Shown here: positions 1 through 7,408 of the stretch, in pieces
Numbering within the stretch: position 1 is the stretch's first letter
Layout of the letters: each line of letters begins with the position of its first letter
Source of the DNA: JBPCNH01 sp051001455
Lineage (GTDB): Bacteria; Actinomycetota; CADDZG01; WHSQ01
Length of the DNA: 30,120 nucleotides
Direction of reading: 5' to 3'
Assembly: GCA_051001455.1 (NCBI GenBank)
Contig: JBPCNH010000021.1
Coordinates: forward strand, 1-30,120
Notes under the pieces: model-generated
What the model was told of the DNA's origin: nothing
Databases searched by the model: none
The model's input: the letters and a program-made list of their open reading frames with translations, nothing else
Position numbers and translations under genes: made by a program

Positions 1-2
1 GG

Positions 3-386
3 CAAGCTGAAGCCGCCGTCGCTCATGGCGTCCGGAAGTACGTGACCCCCGCACATTCCTGGAAGCTGAAGCTCGGTGACGCGTGGCAGGACCACGACCT
101 CGTCTTCTGTCGAGACGACGGCACGCCAGTCCACCCGGACCGTTTCACGCAGATGTTCGACAAGCACGTTCGGGAAGGCGGCCTGCCCCGCATCCGGCTC
201 CACGATCTTCGTCACACGCACGCGACCCTGGCCCTCGCAGCCGGCATTCATCCGAAGGTCGTGAGCGAACGCCTCGGCCGTTCCACGGTCGCCTTCACGA
301 TGGACGTCTACAGTCACGCGATCCCCTCGATGGAAGCCGAAGCCGCCGAGACCATCGCCAACCTCGTCCGGGGCTCGGGCAAGTGA
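3..386 (+). CDS. Tyrosine recombinase/phage-type integrase, C-terminal part (5' end outside window)
   Basis: The frame is open from the window edge, so this is the end of a longer gene; the GTG at 42 is not needed as a start. The visible part is the catalytic C-terminus of a tyrosine recombinase (strand exchange between att sites): the HDLRHTHA box supplies His II and Arg II, and the tyrosine nucleophile is in DVYSH near the end. The third catalytic position, normally His in an LGHS motif, is Arg here (ERLGRSTVAF), which may lower or abolish activity. The stop overlaps the GTG start of the next gene (GTGA, 383-386), so downstream genes are probably co-transcribed. A tRNA gene lies 1.5 kb downstream with its 3' end facing this gene, a classic integration-site geometry. 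Family assignment is secure; activity is uncertain. Confidence 0.9.
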   Translation, partial: QAEAAVAHGVRKYVTPAHSWKLKLGDAWQDHDLVFCRDDGTPVHPDRFTQMFDKHVREGGLPRIRLHDLRHTHATLALAAGIHPKVVSERLGRSTVAFTMDVYSHAIPSMEAEAAETIANLVRGSGK

Positions 387-643
387 ATCCCAGGCGCCTA
401 TGGGAGCGCATCAAACAGGGTCACTTTCAGAACATCGACTTCAGCGACTTCCGGAAGTTGATCGAGGCGTTCGGCTTCGAATACGACCACCAGCGAGGCG
501 ACCACATCTATTACCGACACCCGACCGTCCGAGAGATCTTGAATATCCAGGAGCGGCGTGGGCAAGCGAAGCACTACCAGGTGAGAGAGCTTCGTGATCG
601 GGTTCAGGAGTACGATTTGAAGCTAGGAGGCGCCGATGAGTGA
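383..643 (+). CDS. hicA: HicA-like mRNA interferase toxin
   Basis: An 86-residue protein that starts with GTG inside the integrase stop codon. HicA toxins are small double-stranded-RNA-binding-fold RNases that cleave mRNA using a single catalytic His. The family pattern is visible: an N-terminal helix (RRLWERIKQG), a middle segment FRKLIEAFGFEYDHQRGDHIYYRHP in which GDH carries the likely catalytic His, and a C-terminal KHYQVRELRDRVQEY. It is slightly longer than typical HicA. The following gene, a HicB-type antitoxin, starts 8 nt before this one ends, the usual hicA-hicB order and coupling. The ORF can be read upstream to 83, but that region is the integrase in another frame. Function is inferred from family and context. 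Confidence 0.8.
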   Translation: MNPRRLWERIKQGHFQNIDFSDFRKLIEAFGFEYDHQRGDHIYYRHPTVREILNIQERRGQAKHYQVRELRDRVQEYDLKLGGADE

Positions 644-860
644 CTACGCGATCAACATCTTTTACGACGAGGAAGACGGGGACTACATCGCGATCGTTCC
701 CGACCTAAAAGGTTGTTCAGCGTTCGGTGACACCCCCGAGGAGGCTCTTCGGCAGGTCCTCATCGCCAAAGAGGGCTGGCTCGAAGTCGCCCGCAAGCAC
801 GGCGATCCCATCCCGGTGCCTCGGCGCCGCCCGGAGGATGCCGCGCAGGCTGCAGGTTAA
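636..860 (+). CDS. hicB: HicB-family antitoxin
   Basis: A 74-residue protein with the HicB partial RNase H-like fold signature: a first strand with IFYDEEDGDYIAIVPDLKG, the GCSAFGDTPEEALRQV turn-helix, and a helix ending in KHGDPIPVPR. HicB proteins bind and neutralise HicA; longer ones carry a DNA-binding domain for autoregulation. None is present here, so repression of the operon would need another factor. The ATG overlaps the end of hicA by 8 nt, indicating translational coupling. No antitoxin-specific operator can be picked out upstream because the genes read through from the integrase. Confidence 0.82.
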   Translation: MSDYAINIFYDEEDGDYIAIVPDLKGCSAFGDTPEEALRQVLIAKEGWLEVARKHGDPIPVPRRRPEDAAQAAG

Positions 861-1088
861 GTGGCGAAACTCAAGGTCGAGATCTTCTACGACGACGAGG
901 TCGACCTCTGGGGATACAGCATTCCAGTGCTGTCGATTATCGGCACGGGCTGTCTGACCCGCGAGGATGCCGAGCGATTCGTTCTCGACTCGATCGAATT
1001 CGTCCTAGAAGAGGACGTCGACGAGCCGACTGAAGGCGCGGATGTCATCACGTACGACGTCCAACTCGCCAAGCCGAGCGAGGCGTGA
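861..1088 (+). CDS. Second HicB-like small protein, tandem to hicB
   Basis: A 75-residue protein whose GTG start directly abuts the hicB stop codon. Its first half resembles the preceding HicB: both begin with a lysine/strand segment leading to IFYDDE, followed by a glycine turn and an acidic helix (LTREDAERFVLDSIEFVLEE). It lacks the proline-rich HicB tail and instead ends in an acidic segment and ITYDVQLAKPSEA. It may be a duplicated, diverged antitoxin or an accessory factor; no toxin partner other than HicA is visible. It overlaps the next gene by 4 nt (GTGA). The similarity was judged by eye, so homology to HicB is likely but unproven. Confidence 0.6.
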   Translation: MAKLKVEIFYDDEVDLWGYSIPVLSIIGTGCLTREDAERFVLDSIEFVLEEDVDEPTEGADVITYDVQLAKPSEA

Positions 1089-1810
1089 CCGTTCCGACGG
1101 CGTCAGACCTTGTCACTGAGAAGTTTCTGCGCCCTCCAACCACCGCGCGCGGTGTCTATCTCGACCGGCGGCCAGGTCACAACGACGTCCACATGCGATT
1201 CATCTGGGCTGCGCCGAACAAGTGGATGTGGGTGCATGCAGCCGAGCCAGCCGCAGGCGCCATTACGGACGGAACCACGAATGTCATCATCGAGGACGGA
1301 GTGGCGGTCTTGGTAACCGACCAGGGAGAAGTCGGTACCACTCATCGGCTCAGGAATCTGCTTAGACCCCGAGGTTACGACTTCGAGGGTTGGGAGTTGG
1401 GCCCGGTGTCGGCCGGGACAGCCATCGGTCGCTCAGCGTGGTTCTTCAATTCAAAGCCCACGATCGAGGGCAAGATCGATCACGAGCTCGCCTTCGACGC
1501 GGAATCGGGCGTGATTCTGTTTATGCGGTCCGACGAGTCGTACCTCGGCTTCGAGGAGCTAGAGCTGGATGTGGAAATCTCCGACGAAACCTTTCGGTGG
1601 ACGGGTCCAGTTGAGCCACGAAAGGTCGGGTCTGCATTGGTGATCCACGAGGACGACGGCACTCACTCGGTACTTTGGGAGATCTCAGTTCGCGGCCGCT
1701 CGATGTTCCACCAAGACGGGCCAACCGGGCTCACGAAGGATGAGGCCCTTGCTTGGGGCGAGGAACGTGCTGCACGCACTCATATCCGCCCTGAGTCGAC
1801 GCGCCGTTAG
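1085..1810 (+). CDS. Orphan 241-residue protein of the integrated element
   Basis: I do not recognise this protein. It starts with GTG overlapping the previous stop (GTGA, 1085-1088), which makes it the last gene of the integrase-hicAB string. It has no signal peptide or membrane segment. The composition is strand-like with many Trp, Asp and Glu residues (RFIWAAPNKWMWVH, WELGPVSAGTAIGRSAWFF, DHELAFDAESGVILFMRSD, ELELDVEISDETFRW), suggesting a soluble beta-rich fold; alternating strands around 35-170 could form a half-barrel of LolA/RseB type, but this is only an impression. The C-terminal 40 residues look helical (LTKDEALAWGEERAART). It may be cargo of the element. The stop codon lies inside an 11-bp direct repeat. 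Confidence 0.65.
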   Translation: MTVPTASDLVTEKFLRPPTTARGVYLDRRPGHNDVHMRFIWAAPNKWMWVHAAEPAAGAITDGTTNVIIEDGVAVLVTDQGEVGTTHRLRNLLRPRGYDFEGWELGPVSAGTAIGRSAWFFNSKPTIEGKIDHELAFDAESGVILFMRSDESYLGFEELELDVEISDETFRWTGPVEPRKVGSALVIHEDDGTHSVLWEISVRGRSMFHQDGPTGLTKDEALAWGEERAARTHIRPESTRR

Positions 1811-1826
1811 CAAATCGTTAGCAAAT
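1805..1826. repeat. 11-bp tandem direct repeat between the element's last gene and the tRNA
   Basis: Two back-to-back copies of CGTTAGCAAAT that include the stop codon of the preceding gene. The position, about 80 bp from the tRNA 3' end and inside the putative element end, fits an integrase arm-type binding site, but that is inference. Confidence 0.6.
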
Positions 1827-1866
1827 CGGCCCGGTCGATGGCTTGCGCGATTCGGGCCGGAAACAG

Positions 1867-1892
1867 AAAAGCCCCTGTGACCAGGGGCTTTT
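1867..1892 (-). terminator. Intrinsic terminator of the tRNA-fMet gene (can work both ways)
   Basis: Perfect 11-bp stem (AAAAGCCCCTG paired with CAGGGGCTTTT) with a 4-nt loop. Read on the minus strand it starts 12 nt after the tRNA CCA end and finishes in a T run. Read on the plus strand it would end the hicAB-orphan transcript. Confidence 0.9.
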
Positions 1893-1903
1893 CCTTGTTT
1901 CTC

Positions 1904-1980
1904 TGGTTGCAGGGGCAGGATTTGAACCTGCGACCTCCGGGTTATGAGCCCGGCGAGCTACCAGACTGCTCCACCCTGCC
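1904..1980 (-). tRNA. Initiator tRNA-fMet (anticodon CAU), CCA encoded
   Basis: A 77-nt cloverleaf on the minus strand: acceptor GGCAGGG/CCCTGCA, D stem GAGC/GCTC, anticodon stem CCGGG/CCCGG with loop CTCATAA, T stem GCAGG/CCTGC, discriminator A and encoded CCA. Two initiator hallmarks are visible: no Watson-Crick pair at 1:72 (G1 against A72) and three consecutive G:C pairs at 29-31/39-41. It therefore starts translation and is not an elongator Met tRNA. It is followed by an intrinsic terminator. A TACAAT box lies only 5 nt upstream of the mature 5' end. Its 3' end faces an integrase-bearing segment, so it probably served as attB. Confidence 0.96.
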
Positions 1981-1985
1981 CCCTC

Positions 1986-1991
1986 ATTGTA
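1986..1991 (-). promoter_or_regulatory. -10 element of tRNA-fMet
   Basis: TACAAT on the minus strand, 5 nt upstream of the first tRNA base. The predicted start point falls at tRNA position 1 or 2. No clear -35 hexamer at 16-18 bp; only a weak GGTTGC-like sequence. Confidence 0.6.
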
Positions 1992-2068
1992 ACGGGTCTC
2001 GGACATAGCAACCCCAGCGACGCGAGCACCAGATATCCTCCCGTCACAGGCTTTGGGGGAGCGACAGG

Positions 2069-2761
2069 ATGCGGACAGATAAAGCGACACAGGCTCTTGC
2101 CGAAACGAGCCTGTTCCAGGGGATGGACGAGACGGCTCTCGGGGAACTTGCCGAGCGAGTCACGACGCGCACCTATCGCAAGGGACAGCTGATCTTCTAC
2201 GAGGGGGATCCGGCAAACTCGCTGTTCATCGTCTTAGAGGGTCTCATCAAGGTCTTCGTCACGTCCGAAGAAGGCGAGAGCTTGCTCCTCGCTACCCTCA
2301 GACCGCCTGATGTCTTCGGCGAGCTCGCTCTCCTCGACGGACAGCCCCGCTCTGCCTCGGCCGAGGCTCTGAGGGACACGAAGTTGCTGGAGCTGGGCCG
2401 CCAGCCCTTCCTCGAGGTGCTGAGTAGCAACCCCGGGCTGACCGACGGACTACTGGCGACGATCGGTGGGCAGATGAGGCGGCTCACTGAGCAAGCTGCA
2501 GATCTCGTCTTCCTCGACCTCCACGGGCGCGTCGCCAAGTTCTTGCTGAGCGTCTCGGACGAACGCGGCCTAGATGTAGAAGGCGGCACCGAGCTCGACC
2601 TCGATCTCACCCAAAGTGAGCTGGCGTCGCTGGTGGGTGGTTCGAGACAAAGCGTCAACCAGGTGCTCAAGTCGTTCGAACGCCGCAACTACCTGACGAT
2701 CGACCGGCGCAAGGTGATCATCAAAGACCGAGAGAGCTTGAGCCGCCGAGCCAGCCGTTAG
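2069..2761 (+). CDS. Crp/Fnr-family transcriptional regulator
   Basis: A 230-residue regulator. Residues about 15-130 form a cyclic-nucleotide-binding-type beta-roll (GQLIFYEGDPANSLFIVLEGLIKV, then FGELALLDGQPRSASAEAL, the phosphate-cassette region). A long dimer helix follows, then a C-terminal winged helix (LTQSELASLVGGSRQSVNQVLKSFERRNYL) at about 185-215. The FGE(L/I)AxxxxxxRSA pattern is close to the cAMP-binding cassette, so a nucleotide ligand is plausible. There are no N-terminal cysteines for a 4Fe-4S cluster, which argues against an Fnr-type oxygen sensor. The gene is monocistronic: divergent from the tRNA, convergent with the UPF0182 gene. The ATG is preceded by a G-rich run and AGG. 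Target genes cannot be named. Confidence 0.93.
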   Translation: MRTDKATQALAETSLFQGMDETALGELAERVTTRTYRKGQLIFYEGDPANSLFIVLEGLIKVFVTSEEGESLLLATLRPPDVFGELALLDGQPRSASAEALRDTKLLELGRQPFLEVLSSNPGLTDGLLATIGGQMRRLTEQAADLVFLDLHGRVAKFLLSVSDERGLDVEGGTELDLDLTQSELASLVGGSRQSVNQVLKSFERRNYLTIDRRKVIIKDRESLSRRASR

Positions 2762-2782
2762 GCCGGACGGAGCCGAGGTGAA

Positions 2783-5620
2783 CTAGGAGCTGCCCGAGAA
2801 CTCCTGCGCCTCTTGAAGTATCCGACCCAGCTCTTCGATGAGTCGTCCGTACCTCTGGAACTCGCCGGCCGCTAAAGCTTGCTGCGCTCGCTCGTAGAGA
2901 TCCTGAGCTTCCTCGACCAACGCGCGCAGTTCTCCGCTTACAACCGGATCGGAAGGATCTTCTTCGTCCACCTCGTCGTCGTCGTCAGACGACACATCGG
3001 GTATGGCACCTTCATCGAGCTCGAACAGCCTCTCCAACGCTTGTTCCAAGGTGTCTTCCATCACCAGATCTTCACCAAGAGCGACGACGACTTTCTTCAA
3101 TTCGGGGATCCCACCTCGTTCGGCGGTGATGTAGATCGGCTGGATGTAGAGGATGGCTTCTTCGATCGGGAGCGTGACGAGCGCGCCGAACTGAACGGTC
3201 GAGCCTTCCTGACTAAGCAGCGTGAGCAGCCGCTTGATGGTCACGTCCTGGTTGATGAGGTTGTTGACCTGCTGCGGCCCGGGTGGAGGCGAGGAACGTG
3301 GAAACTCGAGGCTGACCAACTGCCCATAGTTGTGTGGATCGCTGCTCGCGATCAACATCGAGATCATGTTGGGCCGGCGGCGAGGAAGGAACGGCCGGGT
3401 AAGGACGAACTCCTGCTGCACCGAGCCCGGGGGTTGGAACAACAGGTAGACGGGTTCGGACAACTCTGACTCGAGAGTGGTATCGAAGTCACCGACGCGC
3501 GGCGCGGGAGGGATATCCCACGCATCCTCACGGGAGTAGAAGTTCTCCGGATCCTCCATGTGGTAGATGCCGTAGACGGACGACTGCACCTTGAACAGGT
3601 CCTCGGGGTAACGGAAGTGAGCGCGCAGGTCCTCGGAGGGCTCTTCGGTCGCGAACAGAGAGGGAAACGCCTTTTGGTAGGCCTGGATAAGAGGGTCGTC
3701 AGGATCGACGATGTAGAACTTCAGCTCACCGTCGTAGGCGTCGAGAGTGATCTTCACCGGGTTGCGGATGTAGTTGATCGCGCCGTTCAACCTCCCGGCT
3801 TCCGCCCCTCCTACGATCTGACCGGCGTCGTAGCGCTCGGCGTAGGGATACCAGGGTGAGGACGTATAGCCATCGAGGATCCAAACCAACCGACCATCCA
3901 CGACGGCCGGGTATGGGTCACCGTCGAGGTCGAGGAACGGAGCGGCTCGCAATACCCGGTCTCGCACGTTGCGATAGATGAGGATCCTCGAATCGGGATT
4001 GATAAGTCCCGACAACACCAGGTTCGGATCCCTTTCTCTGATGGCGAAAGCGAGCCGCTGGAAGATGTTGCCCAGGGCGATGCCGCCCTGCCCCTCGTAG
4101 TTGCTGCGCTGCACGCCGCCCTCGATCGGGTAGTCGAGCTCATCCTGCTCTGAGTTGACGATCGAATACTCGTGGGCTGCGAATCCTTCGCCGAAATAGA
4201 TCCGCGGCTGCTCGAGATCGAGGGTCTCAGCGCCCTCACGCAAGATGCCTGGAGCGTCGCGCACGAGGAACTGAGGCTGTCCCGCGCTGGTGCTCTCGTT
4301 GGCGAGACTAGCTACGAGGCCGAAACCGTGGGTGTACTGCAGGTGAACGTTCTGCCACGACTGCGATTGCTCGGGGATGTCGCTGATCGACAACTCTCTT
4401 GCCGACAGAAGTACCTGTCGCGCCTCGCCGTCGATCTCGTACCGATCGATATCGACATCATGGAACTGGTAGTAGGTACGGATCGCCTGGAGTTGTGCGT
4501 ACGCTCGCTGCAGGATCCCGTAGTCCCACAACCGGACGTTCCGCAACATCCCTTCGTTCGCACGGATCTCTTCTTCCGAGAGTGTTCTCAGAGCCGGATA
4601 GTTACGCCTGGTGACTTCGCTAAGCCCGAACCCTGTCCGAGTGGCCGCGAGATTCCGCTCGATGTAGGGGCGTTCTCGCTGGGGCTCCTGGGGCTCGACC
4701 GAGAAGCGCTGGACCACCATCGGCCAAACGCCCCCTGCTAAAACTGCAACTAGGACCCAGATCCCGAAAGCCGCCAGCGGCAGCCGCAACGTACGGAAAC
4801 GGATATTCACGATGAATAACACCGCAGAGATGATCGAGATGATCGCCAACAGATAGAGCGCCGGCAACTGCGCGTTCACATCCGTGTAACTCGCTCCTGT
4901 GACCGTCCCGCGCGGCGAGAAGTTGAGCTGGAAAGTGCCTAGGTAATACTGCAACGACTTGATCAACGCGAGCACACCCAGCAATACCGAGATGTGTGCC
5001 AACGCGCCGGGCACGATCCCCCGCAGGCCAAGCTCCGGACGGATCGCTCCGCTCAGGTAGTGGGACCCGATGGAGAGGATCAGCGCCGATACGACCGCGA
5101 ACCACAGCCAGTCGGCTGCTTGGTCGTACAACGGCAACTCGAACATGTAGAAGCTGATGTCTTTGCCGAATTGAGGATCGACTTCCCCGAACGACACCCG
5201 GTTCAGCCAAAGCAGGACCGTCTGCCACGCCGTAGCCGCGGCTATGCCCGAGAGGAAGCCGACCCCGGCCGCAGCGGCTAAGCGTATCCACTTGAGATAG
5301 GGCAAGAGCGAGTCTCGGTACTGGGACATCGGATCCTCGCGGCCGGCTACTGCCATGCGAGGGATCACATAGGTCGGACTCACGCGCGCTGCGATCCACA
5401 GACTGACCCAGATGATGAGCGCGGTCAGCACGCCGATCACGAGACCGGTGAAGAACTGCGCACGAAGACTGGTCCAAAGAACCGACGTGAAGCCAACCTC
5501 GTTGAACCAGAGAACATCGGTGAAGAATCTGGTCGAACCGATCAGCACCAGGATGAGGACGACAGCCGCACCCAGGGCTATCGCGCGCCGGCTGACACGT
5601 GGGGGGCTCTGCGACATCAT
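2783..5620 (-). CDS. UPF0182 (COG1615) large membrane protein
   Basis: A 945-residue member of UPF0182, a family of unknown function found mostly in Actinobacteria and Cyanobacteria. About seven hydrophobic segments fill the first 310 residues, then a large extracytoplasmic-looking domain (ERPYIERNLAATRTGFGL is a conserved stretch), then an acidic run of Asp/Glu near residue 880 and a helical, coiled-coil-like tail (ALVEEAQDLYERAQQALAAGE). The frame can start at a TTG at 5623, but ATG 5620 is preferred because a TACTCT -10 box ends 7 nt upstream. It follows a single-domain response regulator on the same strand but has its own promoter-like box. Family is certain; role unknown, possibly envelope-related. 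Confidence 0.95.
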   Translation of the reverse strand: MMSQSPPRVSRRAIALGAAVVLILVLIGSTRFFTDVLWFNEVGFTSVLWTSLRAQFFTGLVIGVLTALIIWVSLWIAARVSPTYVIPRMAVAGREDPMSQYRDSLLPYLKWIRLAAAAGVGFLSGIAAATAWQTVLLWLNRVSFGEVDPQFGKDISFYMFELPLYDQAADWLWFAVVSALILSIGSHYLSGAIRPELGLRGIVPGALAHISVLLGVLALIKSLQYYLGTFQLNFSPRGTVTGASYTDVNAQLPALYLLAIISIISAVLFIVNIRFRTLRLPLAAFGIWVLVAVLAGGVWPMVVQRFSVEPQEPQRERPYIERNLAATRTGFGLSEVTRRNYPALRTLSEEEIRANEGMLRNVRLWDYGILQRAYAQLQAIRTYYQFHDVDIDRYEIDGEARQVLLSARELSISDIPEQSQSWQNVHLQYTHGFGLVASLANESTSAGQPQFLVRDAPGILREGAETLDLEQPRIYFGEGFAAHEYSIVNSEQDELDYPIEGGVQRSNYEGQGGIALGNIFQRLAFAIRERDPNLVLSGLINPDSRILIYRNVRDRVLRAAPFLDLDGDPYPAVVDGRLVWILDGYTSSPWYPYAERYDAGQIVGGAEAGRLNGAINYIRNPVKITLDAYDGELKFYIVDPDDPLIQAYQKAFPSLFATEEPSEDLRAHFRYPEDLFKVQSSVYGIYHMEDPENFYSREDAWDIPPAPRVGDFDTTLESELSEPVYLLFQPPGSVQQEFVLTRPFLPRRRPNMISMLIASSDPHNYGQLVSLEFPRSSPPPGPQQVNNLINQDVTIKRLLTLLSQEGSTVQFGALVTLPIEEAILYIQPIYITAERGGIPELKKVVVALGEDLVMEDTLEQALERLFELDEGAIPDVSSDDDDEVDEEDPSDPVVSGELRALVEEAQDLYERAQQALAAGEFQRYGRLIEELGRILQEAQEFSGSS

Positions 5621-5627
5621 CAAGTGC

Positions 5628-5633
5628 AGAGTA
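5628..5633 (-). promoter_or_regulatory. -10 element, near-leaderless UPF0182 transcript
   Basis: TACTCT on the minus strand, 7 nt before ATG 5620. No Shine-Dalgarno is present. Confidence 0.45.
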
Positions 5634-5654
5634 TCGGTTCCGCGCGAACCGGTC

Positions 5655-6011
5655 TCACGACGAGATCAGGGTCCGGATCCGTGCCACAAGATCTTCGGGA
5701 GAGAATGGCTTCCCCACGAACTGGGCCCCGGGCCAATCCTCGGGAGAACCCCTCGACATACCGCTGAGCACCAGGACGTGTACGTCCTTGGTCGTGCCGT
5801 CGTTCCTCAAGGCGGCCAACACTTGCTTGCCGTCCATCTTGGGCATCATCTGGTCGAGAAGGATGACGTCAGGGCATTCGCTGCGGGCAAGCTCGAGCGC
5901 CTCTTCACCGTCTCCGGCCAATATCACCTCGAAACCTTCGTCCTCCAAGACGAACTGGAGGGTGAGGCGAACGCTCGGATCGTCTTCGGCGACAAGGACC
6001 TTGGCAGTCAT
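5655..6011 (-). CDS. Single-domain response regulator (CheY-like receiver)
   Basis: A 118-residue receiver with no output domain. The phosphorylation site is complete: acidic pair D10/D11 (VAEDDPS), phospho-acceptor D53 (LLDQMMPKMDG), the Thr/Ser switch as S83 (VLVLSGM) and K101 in GKPFSPEDL. It would be phosphorylated by a histidine kinase and act by protein contact, not DNA binding. The nearest kinase is the large membrane kinase at 7409-10225, separated only by the FecR-like gene, so they probably form one pathway. A TAACGT -10 box 6 nt before ATG suggests a leaderless mRNA. Confidence 0.95.
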   Translation of the reverse strand: MTAKVLVAEDDPSVRLTLQFVLEDEGFEVILAGDGEEALELARSECPDVILLDQMMPKMDGKQVLAALRNDGTTKDVHVLVLSGMSRGSPEDWPGAQFVGKPFSPEDLVARIRTLISS

Positions 6012-6017
6012 GGCGCA

Positions 6018-6023
6018 ACGTTA
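6018..6023 (-). promoter_or_regulatory. -10 element, leaderless response-regulator transcript
   Basis: TAACGT, then TGCGCC, then ATG. A TTTGAG-like -35 lies 16 bp further upstream. Confidence 0.5.
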
Positions 6024-6112
6024 ACGCCTGGTCCCGGTTCTCAAACGTCCGGCGGATCCGGCGGAGTATCACTCGTCGGATCGCGGGGGGAGTGCCAGTC
6101 CGTGTATCGGGA

Positions 6113-7318
6113 TCAGGGTGTGAGGACGCGGTCCGTTAGCGAGGTCGGTGACGGGCTGGGACTGGGATCTCCGCCACCGAGCGTGTCTTCGATCTCCTTC
6201 GCGATGCACTCCGGATCCTGATTACTGCTGCAGTCCTTGGGCTCAGGATCGTCGCCGCCTTTCCCTGACGGCTTCTTGTCGGAGCCTCCCGGATCGGCAG
6301 GCGCGGTCCCGGTTCCGGGAGGGGTCGTGGTAGTCGGCCCAGAGGTGCCGCCGGTCGCTTCCGTTGCAGCGGCCAAAGTGAACTCCGGCTCGCCACCGTC
6401 TCGATTCCCAGCACCAGTACCGACGACGATGCTCTCCAGATCGGCGAGTAGCTGCTTGTGCGGCGAACGAAGTATCGACGCAACGACCCCCCACCTGCCG
6501 CCGTCCTTCCTTAGGCGCAATGCTCGTTTGAAGGCAGACTTTAAGCCCCCGTCCTTCGCGTTCTCGGCGACCGAGAATCCGATCAACAGCTCGACCGTGT
6601 TGCGTTTGAGGTACGGACGCATGAAGCCGACGCGCTTGCCGGCGAGCTCGGAGAAGTATCCGACGGTCGGACGGGAGGCTCCCAGTTGACTGCGTAAGCC
6701 GTCACCGAAAAGACTTAGGTCGTAATCGAGAGCGATCTCTTCCTGCAGGACTTGATCATCCCATTCGTCGTCATCATTCAACCGATACGGCCGCGTGGAT
6801 CCGGGCAGGTCACCCGCCGCTATCGGCGCTTCGAAAAGGCTGTTCAGAGTGAGGCGCGGCTGTCCGGGTTTCGCGAGATGAACCTCTCCGGAATAGGAGG
6901 AAGCGCGCGCCGAACCGAAACCCTGGTCGATCCTCAGATGAGCGGCATCCGTGGAAGCGGTGATCCCGTCGAACACGACGGACATGTCCTCTTCGGATCT
7001 GGCTCGGAGGCTTCCTCTGAGAAGCGCCAGAGAGCTCTCGTCGGTGATGGCTAGCTCAGCTTGAGGAAGCAACCAACCAAGGCGAGAGCCGGTGAGGCGC
7101 AGGCGGGCGCGTCCGGTCTCCGAGGTATAGATGACGTCGCCGGGACGGATCGTCTCGGTGTCCTCGACCTGGATCCGCTGCTCATCTCTCACGATGAGCA
7201 CGGGCCCGTCTAGCCGCTGGAGCGACATCTCGGGGATCGCGTCAGAGCGAGTGGAGACGAGATACGCGGAGGTCGCCCCCACGAGGGCGAAGGTCAGAAG
7301 GATCGCAAGTTTCTTCAT
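6113..7318 (-). CDS. Exported FecR-like domain protein
   Basis: A 401-residue protein with an N-terminal signal peptide or anchor (MKKLAILLTFALVGATSAYLV). Residues about 40-150 look like a FecR-type beta helix: VEDTETIRPGDVIYTSETGRARLRLTGSRLGWLLP resembles the 'G-D-x-I-x-T-x-x-x-s-r-a-x-l-x-l' start of FecR domains, followed by LLRGSLRAR. The middle has positively charged helices (GGLKSAFKRALRLRKDGGRWGVV). From about 315 to the end it is a low-complexity Thr/Pro/Gly/Ser region with two Cys and an amphipathic helix. It sits between a membrane kinase and a response regulator, so it could be a periplasmic or cell-wall sensor partner. No leaderless -10 or strong Shine-Dalgarno was seen. FecR assignment is by eye. 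Confidence 0.75.
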   Translation of the reverse strand: MKKLAILLTFALVGATSAYLVSTRSDAIPEMSLQRLDGPVLIVRDEQRIQVEDTETIRPGDVIYTSETGRARLRLTGSRLGWLLPQAELAITDESSLALLRGSLRARSEEDMSVVFDGITASTDAAHLRIDQGFGSARASSYSGEVHLAKPGQPRLTLNSLFEAPIAAGDLPGSTRPYRLNDDDEWDDQVLQEEIALDYDLSLFGDGLRSQLGASRPTVGYFSELAGKRVGFMRPYLKRNTVELLIGFSVAENAKDGGLKSAFKRALRLRKDGGRWGVVASILRSPHKQLLADLESIVVGTGAGNRDGGEPEFTLAAATEATGGTSGPTTTTPPGTGTAPADPGGSDKKPSGKGGDDPEPKDCSSNQDPECIAKEIEDTLGGGDPSPSPSPTSLTDRVLTP

Positions 7319-7408
7319 ACTTTAGTGACAACCCCCGGCCCCGGCGAAAGCTTCCATGACTGCACCAGTTTGTCCGATTAGATGGCATCCGGGAATAGCA
7401 AGAAATGA

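Noticed and set aside
83..643. Long version of HicA starting inside the integrase
   Set aside because: The extra N-terminus is integrase sequence in another frame; GTG 383 fits the family length and overlap.
1818..2090. 90-residue minus-strand ORF over the tRNA-fMet
   Set aside because: It covers the whole tRNA and terminator; not protein-coding.
4620..5477. 285-residue minus-strand ORF inside the UPF0182 gene
   Set aside because: It is a different frame of a clear family member, rich in Arg and without homology.
5412..6221. 269-residue plus-strand ORF across the UPF0182 and response-regulator genes
   Set aside because: It runs opposite to two well-supported genes and has no recognisable domain.
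7319..7408. Promoter or RNA gene in the gap after the histidine kinase gene
   Set aside because: No hairpin or -10 box at a convincing position; nothing identified in these 90 bases.
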